DNA from: a virus
Direction: 5' to 3' (one strand)
Virus record (IMG/VR): IMGVR_UViG_3300035698_000885
Span: 1 to 24,185 of that record
DNA: 24,185 bases
Shown: one piece after another, positions 6,853-15,768 of the stretch
Position numbering within the stretch: position 1 is the first letter of the stretch
Layout of the letters: every line of letters starts with the position of its first letter
Translations under genes and position numbers: made by a program
Notes under the pieces: generated by a model
Told to the model about the DNA's origin: nothing
Database searches by the model: none
What the model saw: the letters and a program-made list of their open reading frames with translations, nothing else

Positions 6853-7662
6853 CTAATGTTTTGGTTCATGTTCATACCATGTAGCTTTAAAACTCACAAT
6901 ATTAGCAGCACTACCAGATGTAAATGTTCTTAAATAGGTTGTATTTCTTTTTAATATAATCTCATCTGTTCTTTTAGCTTCTCCACCAACATCAGCTTTC
7001 CAACCCTCACCACCAACATTTGCTATACTAATATTTAATCCGTTTGTAGTTGCTGCATCGGTATCAGAATTGATAATCATTTGGGAATTGTTAATTTCAT
7101 ACACATCGTCTTGCTCAAAGTTATTACCAGTACCACCTATTAAAGCAGCAACGGTTACTGTTGTGGCATCATTATCTGTTATAATAGCACTACTCAAATC
7201 TGTTTGGTTAAATACTTGTAAACCAATCAATTCATCAATAGTCCATGCTTGAGATGTGTCTGTAAGAACAGTTGAACTTGCTCCTGCTGGTGTATGTGTA
7301 CCACTCCAACAAGTCTTATTTCTATTATTAGCGTGTATGGTAATTCTATCACCATTTGCCATTCCACCTACTGGATTTTCATATAATGCAGATGTTAGTA
7401 CACCATTGCTTGATATCATCCAAACAAAGTGTGACTCTTTATCTGAGTCGGGGGTCATTATAGAAGCTCTCAATACACCACCATCACCAAGAGTTGCAGT
7501 CCCTTCAATATAATAGTGGCTACCAGAATGTATTTCATGGTGTTCATATCCTACTGTCTGTAATGAATTAGTAGAGGCATCTATTCTAACTTGGTCTATT
7601 TCACCATCACCGCTACCCCATCTACCAGTTAAGACTTTCCAAAATCCACCCACTATCTCCAC
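6853..7662 (-). CDS. Tail/appendage structural protein of unknown function
   Basis: This 269-residue protein is Gly/Thr/Asp-rich and predicted all-beta. It opens GGFWKVLTGRWGSGDGEIDQVRID and ends FTSGSAANIVSFKATWYEHEP. A middle insert (about 115-195, SSTVLTDTSQAWTIDELIGL...) looks like a small Ig-like or phage-insert domain. The start is uncertain: GTG at 7662 overlaps the upstream gene by ten bases, and another GTG lies three codons inside. Position among fibre genes suggests a virion role. Confidence 0.55.
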   Translation of the reverse strand: MEIVGGFWKVLTGRWGSGDGEIDQVRIDASTNSLQTVGYEHHEIHSGSHYYIEGTATLGDGGVLRASIMTPDSDKESHFVWMISSNGVLTSALYENPVGGMANGDRITIHANNRNKTCWSGTHTPAGASSTVLTDTSQAWTIDELIGLQVFNQTDLSSAIITDNDATTVTVAALIGGTGNNFEQDDVYEINNSQMIINSDTDAATTNGLNISIANVGGEGWKADVGGEAKRTDEIILKRNTTYLRTFTSGSAANIVSFKATWYEHEPKH

Positions 7663-8276
7663 CCCTCAGTAGAATTATATTTAACAATAGCACCTTCTTC
7701 ATCTTCAAACGTAGCCGATACTCCATCACCACCACCTAATAGTGTTTCTGTTCCATTAGGGTCTACTGTAAGAGTGTTACCACTTGAACCTACATTGTAC
7801 CATTCATAACAAGTACCAGCGACACCAACAGGGATATTAATAGTTATATCACCACCGTCTGTATCTGCGAATATAACACCATCTGTAACTAACAATGTAT
7901 AAGGAGAATCTGTGTTGATAATCCTTGTTTCGCTATGTATTCTACCACTATCTGTTTCTAACACACCAAGAGTTTTATCCCATAATAATCTTGAATCAGA
8001 ATACAAAGAACCTTGATTATTAAACTGTACCTCTTTGTTATTACCAGTTAGAGAAACGTCTTTAGTCATATTAGCAAGTGCTTGTAGTACATCACCAGTA
8101 GAATCATCACCACCAGAACCATCTCCAGAACCAACAGTAGATACTGTATTGGACTCTTTAGATTCATTTACAGCTTTCTCGACTGCAATAAAGAACCTAT
8201 GCCAAGTAGGCTCAACCCTGCCAGCTTTATCTATTAATAATACCTGTCTTGGTGGTACGCTTGCTATCTTACCCAT
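7653..8276 (-). CDS. Probable tail fibre protein, short
   Basis: The N-terminus RQVLLIDKAGRVEPTWHRFFIAV (about residues 10-32) matches a lead found in many phage fibre or appendage proteins, where it likely binds the tail. A Gly/Ser/Asp-rich linker follows (about 48-62). The C-terminal half (about 118-207) is beta-rich with TDSPYTLLVTDGVIFADT and TLTVDPNGTETLLGG, a pattern common to fibre tips. It is 207 residues, with a weak ribosome site and a TAG stop inside the next gene. Assignment is by pattern and location. Confidence 0.65.
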   Translation of the reverse strand: MGKIASVPPRQVLLIDKAGRVEPTWHRFFIAVEKAVNESKESNTVSTVGSGDGSGGDDSTGDVLQALANMTKDVSLTGNNKEVQFNNQGSLYSDSRLLWDKTLGVLETDSGRIHSETRIINTDSPYTLLVTDGVIFADTDGGDITINIPVGVAGTCYEWYNVGSSGNTLTVDPNGTETLLGGGDGVSATFEDEEGAIVKYNSTEGWR

Positions 8277-8279
8277 ATT

Positions 8280-8612
8280 CTACCACTCAAATCCAAAAGT
8301 TAAGTCGCCTGATGTATAATCACCCTGTTTGCAAATAGCTCTCCATAATCTATCGTGTCCAATAGAATCTATTACTTTAGCGGTTACTGCTGTGTAAGGA
8401 CTACCATCTTCATCTACAAAGGTATCTTCTCCTGCTCCCTTAAACTGTAATGTAACATCACCAGAACCTTCTGACACGCTGAATGATATTCTCTTGTCAC
8501 CATCTACTACTACTGACTCAGGTATCTCTTGTGTGAAATATCCTGATACTCCTGGTGCTGTGTCTACAATTACTTTTGCGTAGTATTTTCCATTTAATTC
8601 AGCATTAGCCAT
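8280..8612 (-). CDS. Small beta-rich structural protein
   Basis: This 110-residue protein starts MANAELNGKYYAKVIVD and ends SGDLTFGFEW. The predicted fold is a beta sandwich; a VTLQFKGAGEDTFVDEDGSPYTAV stretch is a recognisable phage-type pattern, but I cannot name the family. The AAGGAG ribosome site is 8 bases upstream. It follows the giant ejection protein and precedes the fibre genes. Confidence 0.55.
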   Translation of the reverse strand: MANAELNGKYYAKVIVDTAPGVSGYFTQEIPESVVVDGDKRISFSVSEGSGDVTLQFKGAGEDTFVDEDGSPYTAVTAKVIDSIGHDRLWRAICKQGDYTSGDLTFGFEW

Positions 8613-8624
8613 TGTTGTTTCTCC

Positions 8625-11600
8625 TTATTTTAATCTTTTTTTTTGTTCTCGTATCGCCCTATTGCGTTCAAACTCTCTAATTCTTCTCATATATTTCTTA
8701 ATAGTCTTTTCGTGAAGCTTATCATTCTTCCCTCTTTGAGAAGATTTCTGGTATTGAGGTGTATTTATCATAGCGTTCATTTTATTTTTAGCCTTAAATC
8801 CAAAAGTTTGAACGTACTTTCTATAAATGTCATCATCTAATTTGACTCGTTTACCATTTATATTTACAGTTTGGTCTGGAACTCCAGGATAAAACCCAAG
8901 CTTTTCAAATTCATCTTCTACTGCATCTGATTTTTTATCAGTCCACTTGAACGGTAGCCATTGTCTTAACATACCACCTGGAATAATAGCATCTTCACCC
9001 CATACATTAAGTTTTGCAGGAGGCTTATCTACCAACCAAGGCAATACAGAACTAAAAGATTTTTGGTACTCATTACCTTCCCTTGCTTTTGCGTTACCTT
9101 CTGTACCAACTTCATAAGCTCTACTCATAGACCTAAAGAAAGAAGAATAAGGAACAAATGATGCCCCGAACCTTGCTATTGAACCTTTAGTTTTTTGATG
9201 TCTATTCATAACAGCCTGCAATCCTTGAAAATAAGAACCATCTATTACATTATTTTTCATTCCTTGTGCAACTTCAAAGAAAATATCATCTATCTTTTTC
9301 TGGTCTGTCTCTTTAGTCATTGCTTCTCTTGCAACATAAGCTGAAGCTATTACTGTGTTAAATGGTTCGATGCGTCTATAAGATACCCATTTATCACCCA
9401 TCTTAATCGACCAAGGTAGCTTGCCTTGTCTATACCATGCTTCTCTTTCTGCTTTTGAGTTAGGTAAACTTCCTGTTATTTGACCACTATCCATCTTATC
9501 GAATACATAAGCAGCTAATACAGCACCTTCTATTTGTTTTGCTATAACAGAGGGTGTACTATGTCCTCTACCCATTCCTCTTGAGACTGCTTCTTTAGCT
9601 AATCCAAGTCCAGGTGTTAATTCAATCCCTCGTTTCATTAGATTAGAAATAGTATTGACAAAAGGTAAAACCGTAAACTTTAAAGTTGGCCCAAGTACAG
9701 GTAAATTCCTTACTTTTATGATTGTAGAAGTAGCAGGGTCAGGATTATCCATGAAAGTAAAATGTTTAGCTTGCTCCATTGCTTCTAAATGCTGAGAATC
9801 TGTTAGTTTTTCTGCAAACTTATTCTCAAAAATAGCTCTTTCTGTGCCTTTTAATCCTTTATTATTAGAAACTCTCCTTGCCATTTGTCCTATTGCTGCA
9901 TCATAAGCCATTGCATTTGCCCAAGCGTCTAAAGCTCTCAAGGCATTTGTAGGAGGAGTTATAAACTTACCAATTTTTCTAACAGTAGCATTAGGACTTC
10001 TATCGAAAGCACCTAAAGATGAACTCATCTCTTGCGCCCATTTAGTTTCAAACTCTTGAATTTTACCTGTCCTTATTACTTGTCCTGCCATTGTCCTACC
10101 ACGCTTAAAACCTGATTTATATCCAAGTAGCATAGGTAAAAGCTCATTAATAAATCGTGTTCTTGGCTTGCCTGTTAGTTTTGAATATGGCATATCAACA
10201 ATGGCTGTTGCCATAGCATGAGGTATTTGATACATAGACCATAAAGTGTTTCCTACTGTATTCACAACATGAGTAGGTGGGCCAGAAAGTATTGAGTTAT
10301 ACCAATATTCTAAAGCATAGTCAGAAAGTTTAGGATTCCCAAGACGTTTAATAAACCGCTTGACTTCCATGGGGTTAGACCTGTCTAATTCTGTTAATTC
10401 TTTTAACTCTCTTTTGTTTAACCCACGTTTCAACTTAACAAAAGCTGATGCCATCGCCCTAACAGAAACTTCTTTCTTTTGTGCATTTAAGTCTCTACCA
10501 GCTTCGCTTGCTGCTTTGTTTAAAGGTTCCCATATTTCTTTATTAAACTTATCAAACTCAGCATTGAATTTTTCTGGTGTTTCTTTTAAGACATCTTTAA
10601 GATTATCAATAGAAGCAACTTCTATTTTACGCATAGCGTCTTTCTCTACTACGTTTAGCTTCTCCCCTGCTTGTGCTTTTTTTAAAACTGCGTCTGTGGC
10701 TATTTTATTTGATAATAATTTTTCACTTAAAACATCAAGCTCTTCCCATGTCTGAACTTTTTTCTTAGACCCTTTAGCTATCTCAGCTTGAAATTCTTTA
10801 AACTCTCTTGGCACGTCTTGTTTCTCAAGATTAACTGATTTAGCATACTTTTTAAGCTCAGTTGTTTTCTCTCCTAATAGAGCTGCTACTTTTGGGTCTA
10901 TTTTTAAATCAATAAGGTATTCTTCAACAGTCTTGTTTACTCTCTTAGCGTTTCTCTTGAATACTGTTAAATCCTTTTTAAGCCTATTATAAGCCTCGTT
11001 TTGTCTAAGGGTACGAGTAGCATTGCCTATTTCTCCACGTTCGCCTAATAGGGCATTAACGTCCTTTAAGGTGTCTTTTAACGTCCTTTCTTTATATGGT
11101 TCAAAGTCTTTTATTACACCTTTTTCTTTTAATGATGTCTCCATCTCTATTCTATCTTTTTCTAATGGTATCTCTTTAAAAGTAGATTTAAGTTCAGCTT
11201 GCTTAGCATTATATTCACTCTCAGCTTTTAAACTTTCTTCTTCTCTTGCAAGTTTCTTTAAAGGTTTACCTTGTATTTTTTGCTTTGCACGTCTTATGTT
11301 AATTTCGTTTGCGTTAATTTCTTTAAATTCATTTTTTGTTTTTAAAGAGACTTCTTCTACTGGTATTTCTTCAAACACTCCTTTATATTCATCAACTTTT
11401 GTTTTATATTCAGTCTCGGCATTTAGGCTTTCTTCTTCTCTTGCAAGTCTTTTTATTGGTTTCCCTATAACCTTATTCTTAGCTCTACGGATATTAATCT
11501 CGTTCATCTTTTTTTTCTTAAACTCAATACCTTCTGGAGTTTGCAAGTAACCTTCAAGTTCTTCTGTACTTTTATCAAGTAAGCTTTTAGCCTCTGCTTC

Positions 11601-12365
11601 TGCTTTAGCTCTTTCTTGACCTTTTAGTTTTTTAGCATTATCAAACATCTCCCTTGATTTCTTAATCCCTGTTTTCCAAGTAGCGTGTGAACCAGCAAGG
11701 ACACCTACCTCAAGAGTAGACACAAGAAAATTATGTGCGTTAGGGAAAGCGTCTTTATTAATCCAAGGCTCGACTACAACTCCTAATCCTTTATGAAGTT
11801 TATCGAAACCTTTTCCGACAAGTCCTGTACTTGTTTTACCTGACTCTGATTTAGCACCTTCAACCAACCCACCAAGAGAAGATATATATTCAGCTACTTT
11901 ATGACCCATTTCCTCTTGTTCTTCTGGAGTCTTTGGATTACCAAATCCTAAAGCCTTCTGTGCCTGTTTTACAAGTTCAAGTGGTTTCTCAACAGGAGTG
12001 TCTTTAGCAAGTTTCTCGATAGAATTTTGAATTTTAGAACCTGCGACAGTTCCAAATTGACCAGCTAAAGCAGGGAAGAACATTGCTGCTCCTACTCCAA
12101 GAGTTTTAGCAGTTTCATATGTTCCAACAGCTATATCTTTTGCTTCTTTTTTGTAATCTATATCACCGAATCCACGTTTAAGTTTACCTTCTTTTCTACC
12201 AAATACCATCTCAGCTCCACTTAATGGTTCTGTCTGGTAATCAATAGATTGTTTCATAGCATCACTATCAGGTGTGCCGAAGTTTAACTCAGGCAATGGT
12301 TCTGCATTACCAAAGTTTAATGGTGGTAGTTGTGAAGAACTAAAATCTAAAGCAGGAAGTGGCAA
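8625..12365 (-). CDS. Large internal virion (DNA ejection) protein
   Basis: This 1246-residue protein reads as follows: a Pro/Leu-rich lead with PLPxLNFG repeats (1-32); hydrophobic segments near 88-105 and 213-228; a charged coiled-coil region (about 235-600) holding a tandem 65-residue repeat; then a conserved core (about 700-960) with SILSGPPTHVVNTVGNTLWS, a motif I associate with large internal proteins of short-tailed phages; and a basic tail (RNRAIREQKKRLK). Such proteins are ejected with the DNA and help it cross the envelope. No peptidoglycan-cleaving motif is evident. TTG is the start, supported by AAGGAG with a 7-base spacer. It is the last of three adjacent putative ejection genes. 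Confidence 0.7.
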   Translation of the reverse strand: MPLPALDFSSSQLPPLNFGNAEPLPELNFGTPDSDAMKQSIDYQTEPLSGAEMVFGRKEGKLKRGFGDIDYKKEAKDIAVGTYETAKTLGVGAAMFFPALAGQFGTVAGSKIQNSIEKLAKDTPVEKPLELVKQAQKALGFGNPKTPEEQEEMGHKVAEYISSLGGLVEGAKSESGKTSTGLVGKGFDKLHKGLGVVVEPWINKDAFPNAHNFLVSTLEVGVLAGSHATWKTGIKKSREMFDNAKKLKGQERAKAEAEAKSLLDKSTEELEGYLQTPEGIEFKKKKMNEINIRRAKNKVIGKPIKRLAREEESLNAETEYKTKVDEYKGVFEEIPVEEVSLKTKNEFKEINANEINIRRAKQKIQGKPLKKLAREEESLKAESEYNAKQAELKSTFKEIPLEKDRIEMETSLKEKGVIKDFEPYKERTLKDTLKDVNALLGERGEIGNATRTLRQNEAYNRLKKDLTVFKRNAKRVNKTVEEYLIDLKIDPKVAALLGEKTTELKKYAKSVNLEKQDVPREFKEFQAEIAKGSKKKVQTWEELDVLSEKLLSNKIATDAVLKKAQAGEKLNVVEKDAMRKIEVASIDNLKDVLKETPEKFNAEFDKFNKEIWEPLNKAASEAGRDLNAQKKEVSVRAMASAFVKLKRGLNKRELKELTELDRSNPMEVKRFIKRLGNPKLSDYALEYWYNSILSGPPTHVVNTVGNTLWSMYQIPHAMATAIVDMPYSKLTGKPRTRFINELLPMLLGYKSGFKRGRTMAGQVIRTGKIQEFETKWAQEMSSSLGAFDRSPNATVRKIGKFITPPTNALRALDAWANAMAYDAAIGQMARRVSNNKGLKGTERAIFENKFAEKLTDSQHLEAMEQAKHFTFMDNPDPATSTIIKVRNLPVLGPTLKFTVLPFVNTISNLMKRGIELTPGLGLAKEAVSRGMGRGHSTPSVIAKQIEGAVLAAYVFDKMDSGQITGSLPNSKAEREAWYRQGKLPWSIKMGDKWVSYRRIEPFNTVIASAYVAREAMTKETDQKKIDDIFFEVAQGMKNNVIDGSYFQGLQAVMNRHQKTKGSIARFGASFVPYSSFFRSMSRAYEVGTEGNAKAREGNEYQKSFSSVLPWLVDKPPAKLNVWGEDAIIPGGMLRQWLPFKWTDKKSDAVEDEFEKLGFYPGVPDQTVNINGKRVKLDDDIYRKYVQTFGFKAKNKMNAMINTPQYQKSSQRGKNDKLHEKTIKKYMRRIREFERNRAIREQKKRLK
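11115..11504 (-). repeat. Tandem 65-codon duplication in the ejection protein
   Basis: Residues 288-352 and 353-417 align without a gap at their start: NEINIRRAKNKVIGKPIKRL against NEINIRRAKQKIQGKPLKKL, then LAREEESLNAE against LAREEESLKAE. The period is 195 bases. Similarity fades toward the C-terminal end of each unit. Confidence 0.85.
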
Positions 12366-12372
12366 AATATAT

Positions 12373-12378
12373 CTCCTT
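12373..12378 (-). promoter_or_regulatory. Ribosome site fixing the TTG start of the ejection protein
   Basis: AAGGAG on the minus strand ends 7 bases before TTG at 12365 and overlaps the stop of the preceding gene, so the rare TTG start is credible. Confidence 0.75.
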
Positions 12379-13309
12379 ATTGCTGAGAATTTTTATATGC
12401 GTTAATTATTTCTTCATCTGATTTATCAGGATACATTGTTTTATACTGTTCAAGAATAGCAGGGTCTATCTCTGCTTGTGGTGTTAATGCCCCTTGATTA
12501 GCTCCCATGTCTGCTCCCATTGCTGCTACTTGTACTGCTTGTGGTGCTGTTTCATTAGGGTCAGGTGGTGTCTCAGGTGGTAATGGTTCTGTTCCAAGCT
12601 TATTCCCAACCATACCCATAGATTGCTCATAGTTAGCTCTTATCTTCGGTGGCATCTCGTCAGGACTACCATACTTATTAAGAGATGTTTTTATAAATTC
12701 CTGTGCGAGACTTATCTTTTCATAGTTTTCTTTTGCATCAGCTTTTGTTTGTTCTGCTAATAATTTTGCATCAGCTTTTTTCTGTGCTTGTCTCTCAGCT
12801 TCTAAATCTTTAACAGTTTTATAATTAGCACCTGATAATGCAGCAGACCGTTTACTCATATAAGTCTTATATTCTACTGCGTTCATTGCTGAAATTTTAT
12901 CAGGACTTTTTAATATATTAGGTGACAAACCAGTTTCTTTTATTGCCCAACTATGTAGATCGGCATAATCTTCTTGACTTGTATTCGGTAAAAATGATGC
13001 AATATTTGTTAATGCTTTCTTCATATTGTCTAATTTCTTACCTCTTACATCAGCTTTAGCCATTGCATTTTTAGATTCGTTTTCTGTTCTTTTCTGTATA
13101 CGTTCGTTTAATTTAGTTAGGTCAGACTTACCTTCTGCTTTTATAGCAACAGCTCCACCTACTCCTTTACCACGAGTATTTGCCAATGCTTCTGCTCTTG
13201 ATGGTATTCCTCTATCTCTTTTACTTTTACCAACTCTCACTCCACCACTACCTTGAAAAGATTTTCTTGATGCTAAAGCCTGTGCCATTATTTCTGGATA
13301 ATCTGCCAT
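12377..13309 (-). CDS. Internal virion / ejection-associated protein
   Basis: This 310-residue protein has a basic N-terminal half (VGKSKRDRGIPSRAEAL), a long Ala/Lys-rich helical region (about 165-205) and a Pro/Gln-rich acidic tail (PLPPETPPDPNETAPQ, then DPAILEQYKTMYPDKSDEEI). The tail pattern is common in phage internal proteins. It sits between the p32-like gene and the giant ejection protein, overlapping the former's stop as TAATG. It is probably part of the ejected complex. The name rests on neighbourhood and composition. Confidence 0.55.
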   Translation of the reverse strand: MADYPEIMAQALASRKSFQGSGGVRVGKSKRDRGIPSRAEALANTRGKGVGGAVAIKAEGKSDLTKLNERIQKRTENESKNAMAKADVRGKKLDNMKKALTNIASFLPNTSQEDYADLHSWAIKETGLSPNILKSPDKISAMNAVEYKTYMSKRSAALSGANYKTVKDLEAERQAQKKADAKLLAEQTKADAKENYEKISLAQEFIKTSLNKYGSPDEMPPKIRANYEQSMGMVGNKLGTEPLPPETPPDPNETAPQAVQVAAMGADMGANQGALTPQAEIDPAILEQYKTMYPDKSDEEIINAYKNSQQ

Positions 13310-14118
13310 TAGAAGTCCTCCCCTGCTTGAAATGCTGCATAAGCATAGTCTCTCTTTGATTTAGCAGCTTCTTGTTGTGCTATGATATCACCAGCAGCAA
13401 CCTGTCCACCTGAGTAAGCATTAACACCTGTTGTTTCTTCATTAGCTGATGCCTGAGTACCTCTAAATCCTTCATTAGCTTGATCACGCGCTCCTGTCAT
13501 ACCTATGTTACCCATTTGAGTGGAAGCCGTCATACCGTGACCAGACATTCTTTCTAACGGCTCCATTGATTCGTAATAACGTCTTAGAAAATTATCATAA
13601 TCCTCAGTAGCAAGATTCTGTGAGTACCTTTGTGATTCCTTAATAGCTCTACCACTTAATACTCCACCTCTTGCAGCAGCAGACCTCTCTACAGCTTTTT
13701 GTGCTTCATCTTGTCTGAATTGATAACCAGGACTTTCTTTAAATTCTCCAGGGCCAGCATCAATCTTTGACTGTAATTTACCCAAAGCATCAGTACCAGC
13801 CTGTCTCCAAGGTTGTAAATATCCTTGTGCTTGTTCCGTAGCAGCTTTAGTTCTTGCTTTGGAAATAGCTAAATTCGCTTTATATGAAGCAGAGTTTTTA
13901 ACAGCTTGAGCCTGTTGGACACCGCTTGCCATTCTCATTATTTCTGCTTGTCTTTTAGCAGATGCTTTTGTCTCTTGGTCTACTTTCATACGAGCTTTTT
14001 TTGCATCTAATTTAATCTGCCATAACTCGCCAATCTGACCAGTACGTTTACCTGGATTATTTTTTCTATACGTCCAGTTATTTGAATTTTGTATACGTTT
14101 CTCTCTTGCGGTAGTCAT
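13309..14118 (-). CDS. DNA transfer / injection protein, p32-like
   Basis: This 269-residue protein is mainly helical. Its core is QGYLQPWRQAGTDALGKLQ (about 98-116), then GPGEFKESPGYQFRQDEAQ and RSAAARGGVLSGRAIKESQR, followed by YDNFLRRYYESMEPLERM. This string of motifs is typical of phage proteins annotated as DNA transfer protein p32, which are packaged in the head and ejected. The C-terminus is Ala/Gln/Gly-rich. ATG overlaps the upstream stop (TAATG). It is the first of three adjacent ejection-type genes. Confidence 0.75.
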   Translation of the reverse strand: MTTAREKRIQNSNNWTYRKNNPGKRTGQIGELWQIKLDAKKARMKVDQETKASAKRQAEIMRMASGVQQAQAVKNSASYKANLAISKARTKAATEQAQGYLQPWRQAGTDALGKLQSKIDAGPGEFKESPGYQFRQDEAQKAVERSAAARGGVLSGRAIKESQRYSQNLATEDYDNFLRRYYESMEPLERMSGHGMTASTQMGNIGMTGARDQANEGFRGTQASANEETTGVNAYSGGQVAAGDIIAQQEAAKSKRDYAYAAFQAGEDF

Positions 14119-14450
14119 TATATCACCTCATATCCAGAAATCCTGCATCCGATTTTATTCGTTACTGATGCTAACATAGAAATAAACCCCCCTGATTCTA
14201 ATTCGTGATTAACAATATCTGGACAAGACCACGTTTCTCCTGCTCCTATCGGTTTCTCTTTAGTTATTCTATTGGCATAACCAGCAGAACCACCAGACGT
14301 TATTAAATTTATCGTTACTGTCACAACACCAGTATCGTCATTAGTAAATGTTGCTTTTTGTATAACTGTTCTTTTCGTTGATGTATAATAAGTAACAGCA
14401 GCATTTGTTAAAGGCACACCATCTACTATGGCTATTGGTACTGTTGACAT
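14118..14450 (-). CDS. Small beta-rich virion protein, paralogue of the 6506-6844 product
   Basis: This 110-residue protein has a beta pattern and shared motifs (TFTND, GAGETW, LESGGFISMLAS, ISGYEVI) relating it to the 112-residue product at 6506-6844. It starts after AAAGGAG and overlaps the next start by TAATG. Because it follows the Kelch-gp10 gene it may decorate the tail hub. Function is unknown. Confidence 0.6.
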   Translation of the reverse strand: MSTVPIAIVDGVPLTNAAVTYYTSTKRTVIQKATFTNDDTGVVTVTINLITSGGSAGYANRITKEKPIGAGETWSCPDIVNHELESGGFISMLASVTNKIGCRISGYEVI

Positions 14451-14460
14451 TAGTTCTCCT

Positions 14461-15768
14461 TTAGAATTTGCATGGTTTTAAATTACCATAAGCACCTATC
14501 AATACTATCTTAACAGGTTCTGTAATAGTGAGTTCGTATATTCTATTTCTTGATTTACCAAGACTTCTCCATAATGCTCTTGTTCCATATCCTTGATATT
14601 CTCCGATTGATGTAGAATATTCAGAACTCCAAGTATTCCCACCATCATCTGACCATCTCAATACTGCTTGTGGGTCATATCCATCTGCTGTGCTTGCAAC
14701 ATCTAATCCAACTCCTGCTTCAAATTCAACCTCAATTTTATTGTGCATAACATTAACTCGTTCTTTATTTAAAATCTGAGTTCTTCTTCTACGTTTAATA
14801 GCATCGCCGTTGTCTGTGTAGATATCCATATCAAGATAATATAACTTACCATTTGTCCTGCTTCCGATAATAGTCTTTCCAGCAAACAATATCCCACCAT
14901 CTATACCACTAATACCTTTGTGTTGACCATAACTGGCAGAATATTTTTCTGTAGTAACAACAGCAGAAGCTCCAGAAAGATAACCACCAAATGAAAGTCC
15001 ATTAGTTAAAGTTCCTGTTCCAGCACCGTAATAAACTGCCGTAGCTAAATCTCCACCAGCAGCCCACGCAGTACCGTTATATTCTTCTGTGCTTTTTATT
15101 GCCGTACCTAACTTTCTTCCACCAAAACTTAAAGCTGCTGCTAGTTCTCCTGCTCCAGAATGAAGTTCAACAACCGCACTTAAATCACCACCTGCTGACC
15201 AAGCTGTACCATTATACTCTTCTGTATTTACATCTTCTGGTTGAGAATTAGAAGCTCCGCCAAATGATAATCCTGCTGTTTGTAATCCACAACCAGCATT
15301 TTTATCTGTTGGTGTGTTTAAATTTCCGCCATTTGTCCAAGTTGTTCCATTATATTCTTCTGTTATAACTGACGCACTACCAGAAACATACCCACCAAAT
15401 GTCAGTCCTGCTGCCTGTACACCAGCACCACCAAAACTATTTCTTGATGTAGTTAAATCACCACCTGCTGACCAAGCTGTACCATTATACTCTTCTGTTA
15501 AAACATAACCAGTAACTCCGTTTGTTCCACCAACAGAAACTCCAGCAGTATTTAACCCAAAACCAGCTGTACCATATCTATCTATACTTGTACTCCCACC
15601 GATGCTCCATGCTGAACCATTATATTCTTCTGTTACTTTAGAATCAGCAAGAGATGTTGCTATTGGATCAGAACCACCGTTAAAACTCAAAGCAGCAGCA
15701 TATGTACCACAAGCAGATAGTCTGTATTTGCCAGTATTTAAATCTCCTCCTGTTGACCAGTTACCCAT
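14461..15768 (-). CDS. Kelch-like propeller fused to the C-terminal part of a gp10-like tail protein
   Basis: This 435-residue protein has six Kelch-like repeats of 45-50 residues at 4-281, with consensus TEEYNGTAWSAGGDL...GAGxxxAALSFGG, enough for one six-bladed beta-propeller. Residues about 282-435 match the C-terminal region of P22 gp10-type packaged-DNA-stabilisation proteins: NGKLYYLDMDIYTDNGDAI, RWSDDGGNTWS, ALWRSLGKSRNRIYELTIT and IVLIGAYGN. In the usual family these follow directly on the part seen here at 16426-17376. It has its own ATG and a GGAGG site with a 7-base spacer, so it looks functional. It probably forms the tail hub with the gp10 N-part, the propeller projecting outward. 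Confidence 0.75.
   Translation of the reverse strand: MGNWSTGGDLNTGKYRLSACGTYAAALSFNGGSDPIATSLADSKVTEEYNGSAWSIGGSTSIDRYGTAGFGLNTAGVSVGGTNGVTGYVLTEEYNGTAWSAGGDLTTSRNSFGGAGVQAAGLTFGGYVSGSASVITEEYNGTTWTNGGNLNTPTDKNAGCGLQTAGLSFGGASNSQPEDVNTEEYNGTAWSAGGDLSAVVELHSGAGELAAALSFGGRKLGTAIKSTEEYNGTAWAAGGDLATAVYYGAGTGTLTNGLSFGGYLSGASAVVTTEKYSASYGQHKGISGIDGGILFAGKTIIGSRTNGKLYYLDMDIYTDNGDAIKRRRRTQILNKERVNVMHNKIEVEFEAGVGLDVASTADGYDPQAVLRWSDDGGNTWSSEYSTSIGEYQGYGTRALWRSLGKSRNRIYELTITEPVKIVLIGAYGNLKPCKF
15180..15225 (-). repeat. 46-base exact repeat, copy 1
   Basis: Identical over 46 bases to 15453-15498. It spans the TEEYNGTAWSAGGDL junction at the start of blade 5. Confidence 0.9.
15453..15498 (-). repeat. 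46-base exact repeat, copy 2
   Basis: Identical over 46 bases to 15180-15225. It spans the start of blade 3, 273 bases away, which is exactly 91 codons, so recombination between the copies would add or remove two whole blades in frame. Confidence 0.9.

Larger units (their letters stand above)
14926..15759 (-). repeat. Six Kelch-like repeat units
   Basis: Six units of 45-50 codons, each beginning W(S/T/A)xGG and ending TEEYNG(T/S)A (the last is TEKYSAS). Units lie at residues 4-53, 54-98, 99-143, 144-189, 190-234 and 235-281. Confidence 0.85.

Noticed and set aside
10360-10755. Plus-strand 131-codon frame
   Set aside because: Antisense shadow of the ejection gene without start signals.
11023-11550. 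Plus-strand 175-codon frame, Ser/Phe/Leu-rich
   Set aside because: Antisense to the coiled-coil region of the ejection protein; the repeated look mirrors the 65-codon duplication.
14926-15759. CRISPR-like or other non-coding repeat array
   Set aside because: Units are whole codon multiples encoding Kelch-like blades and are not separated by unique spacers.
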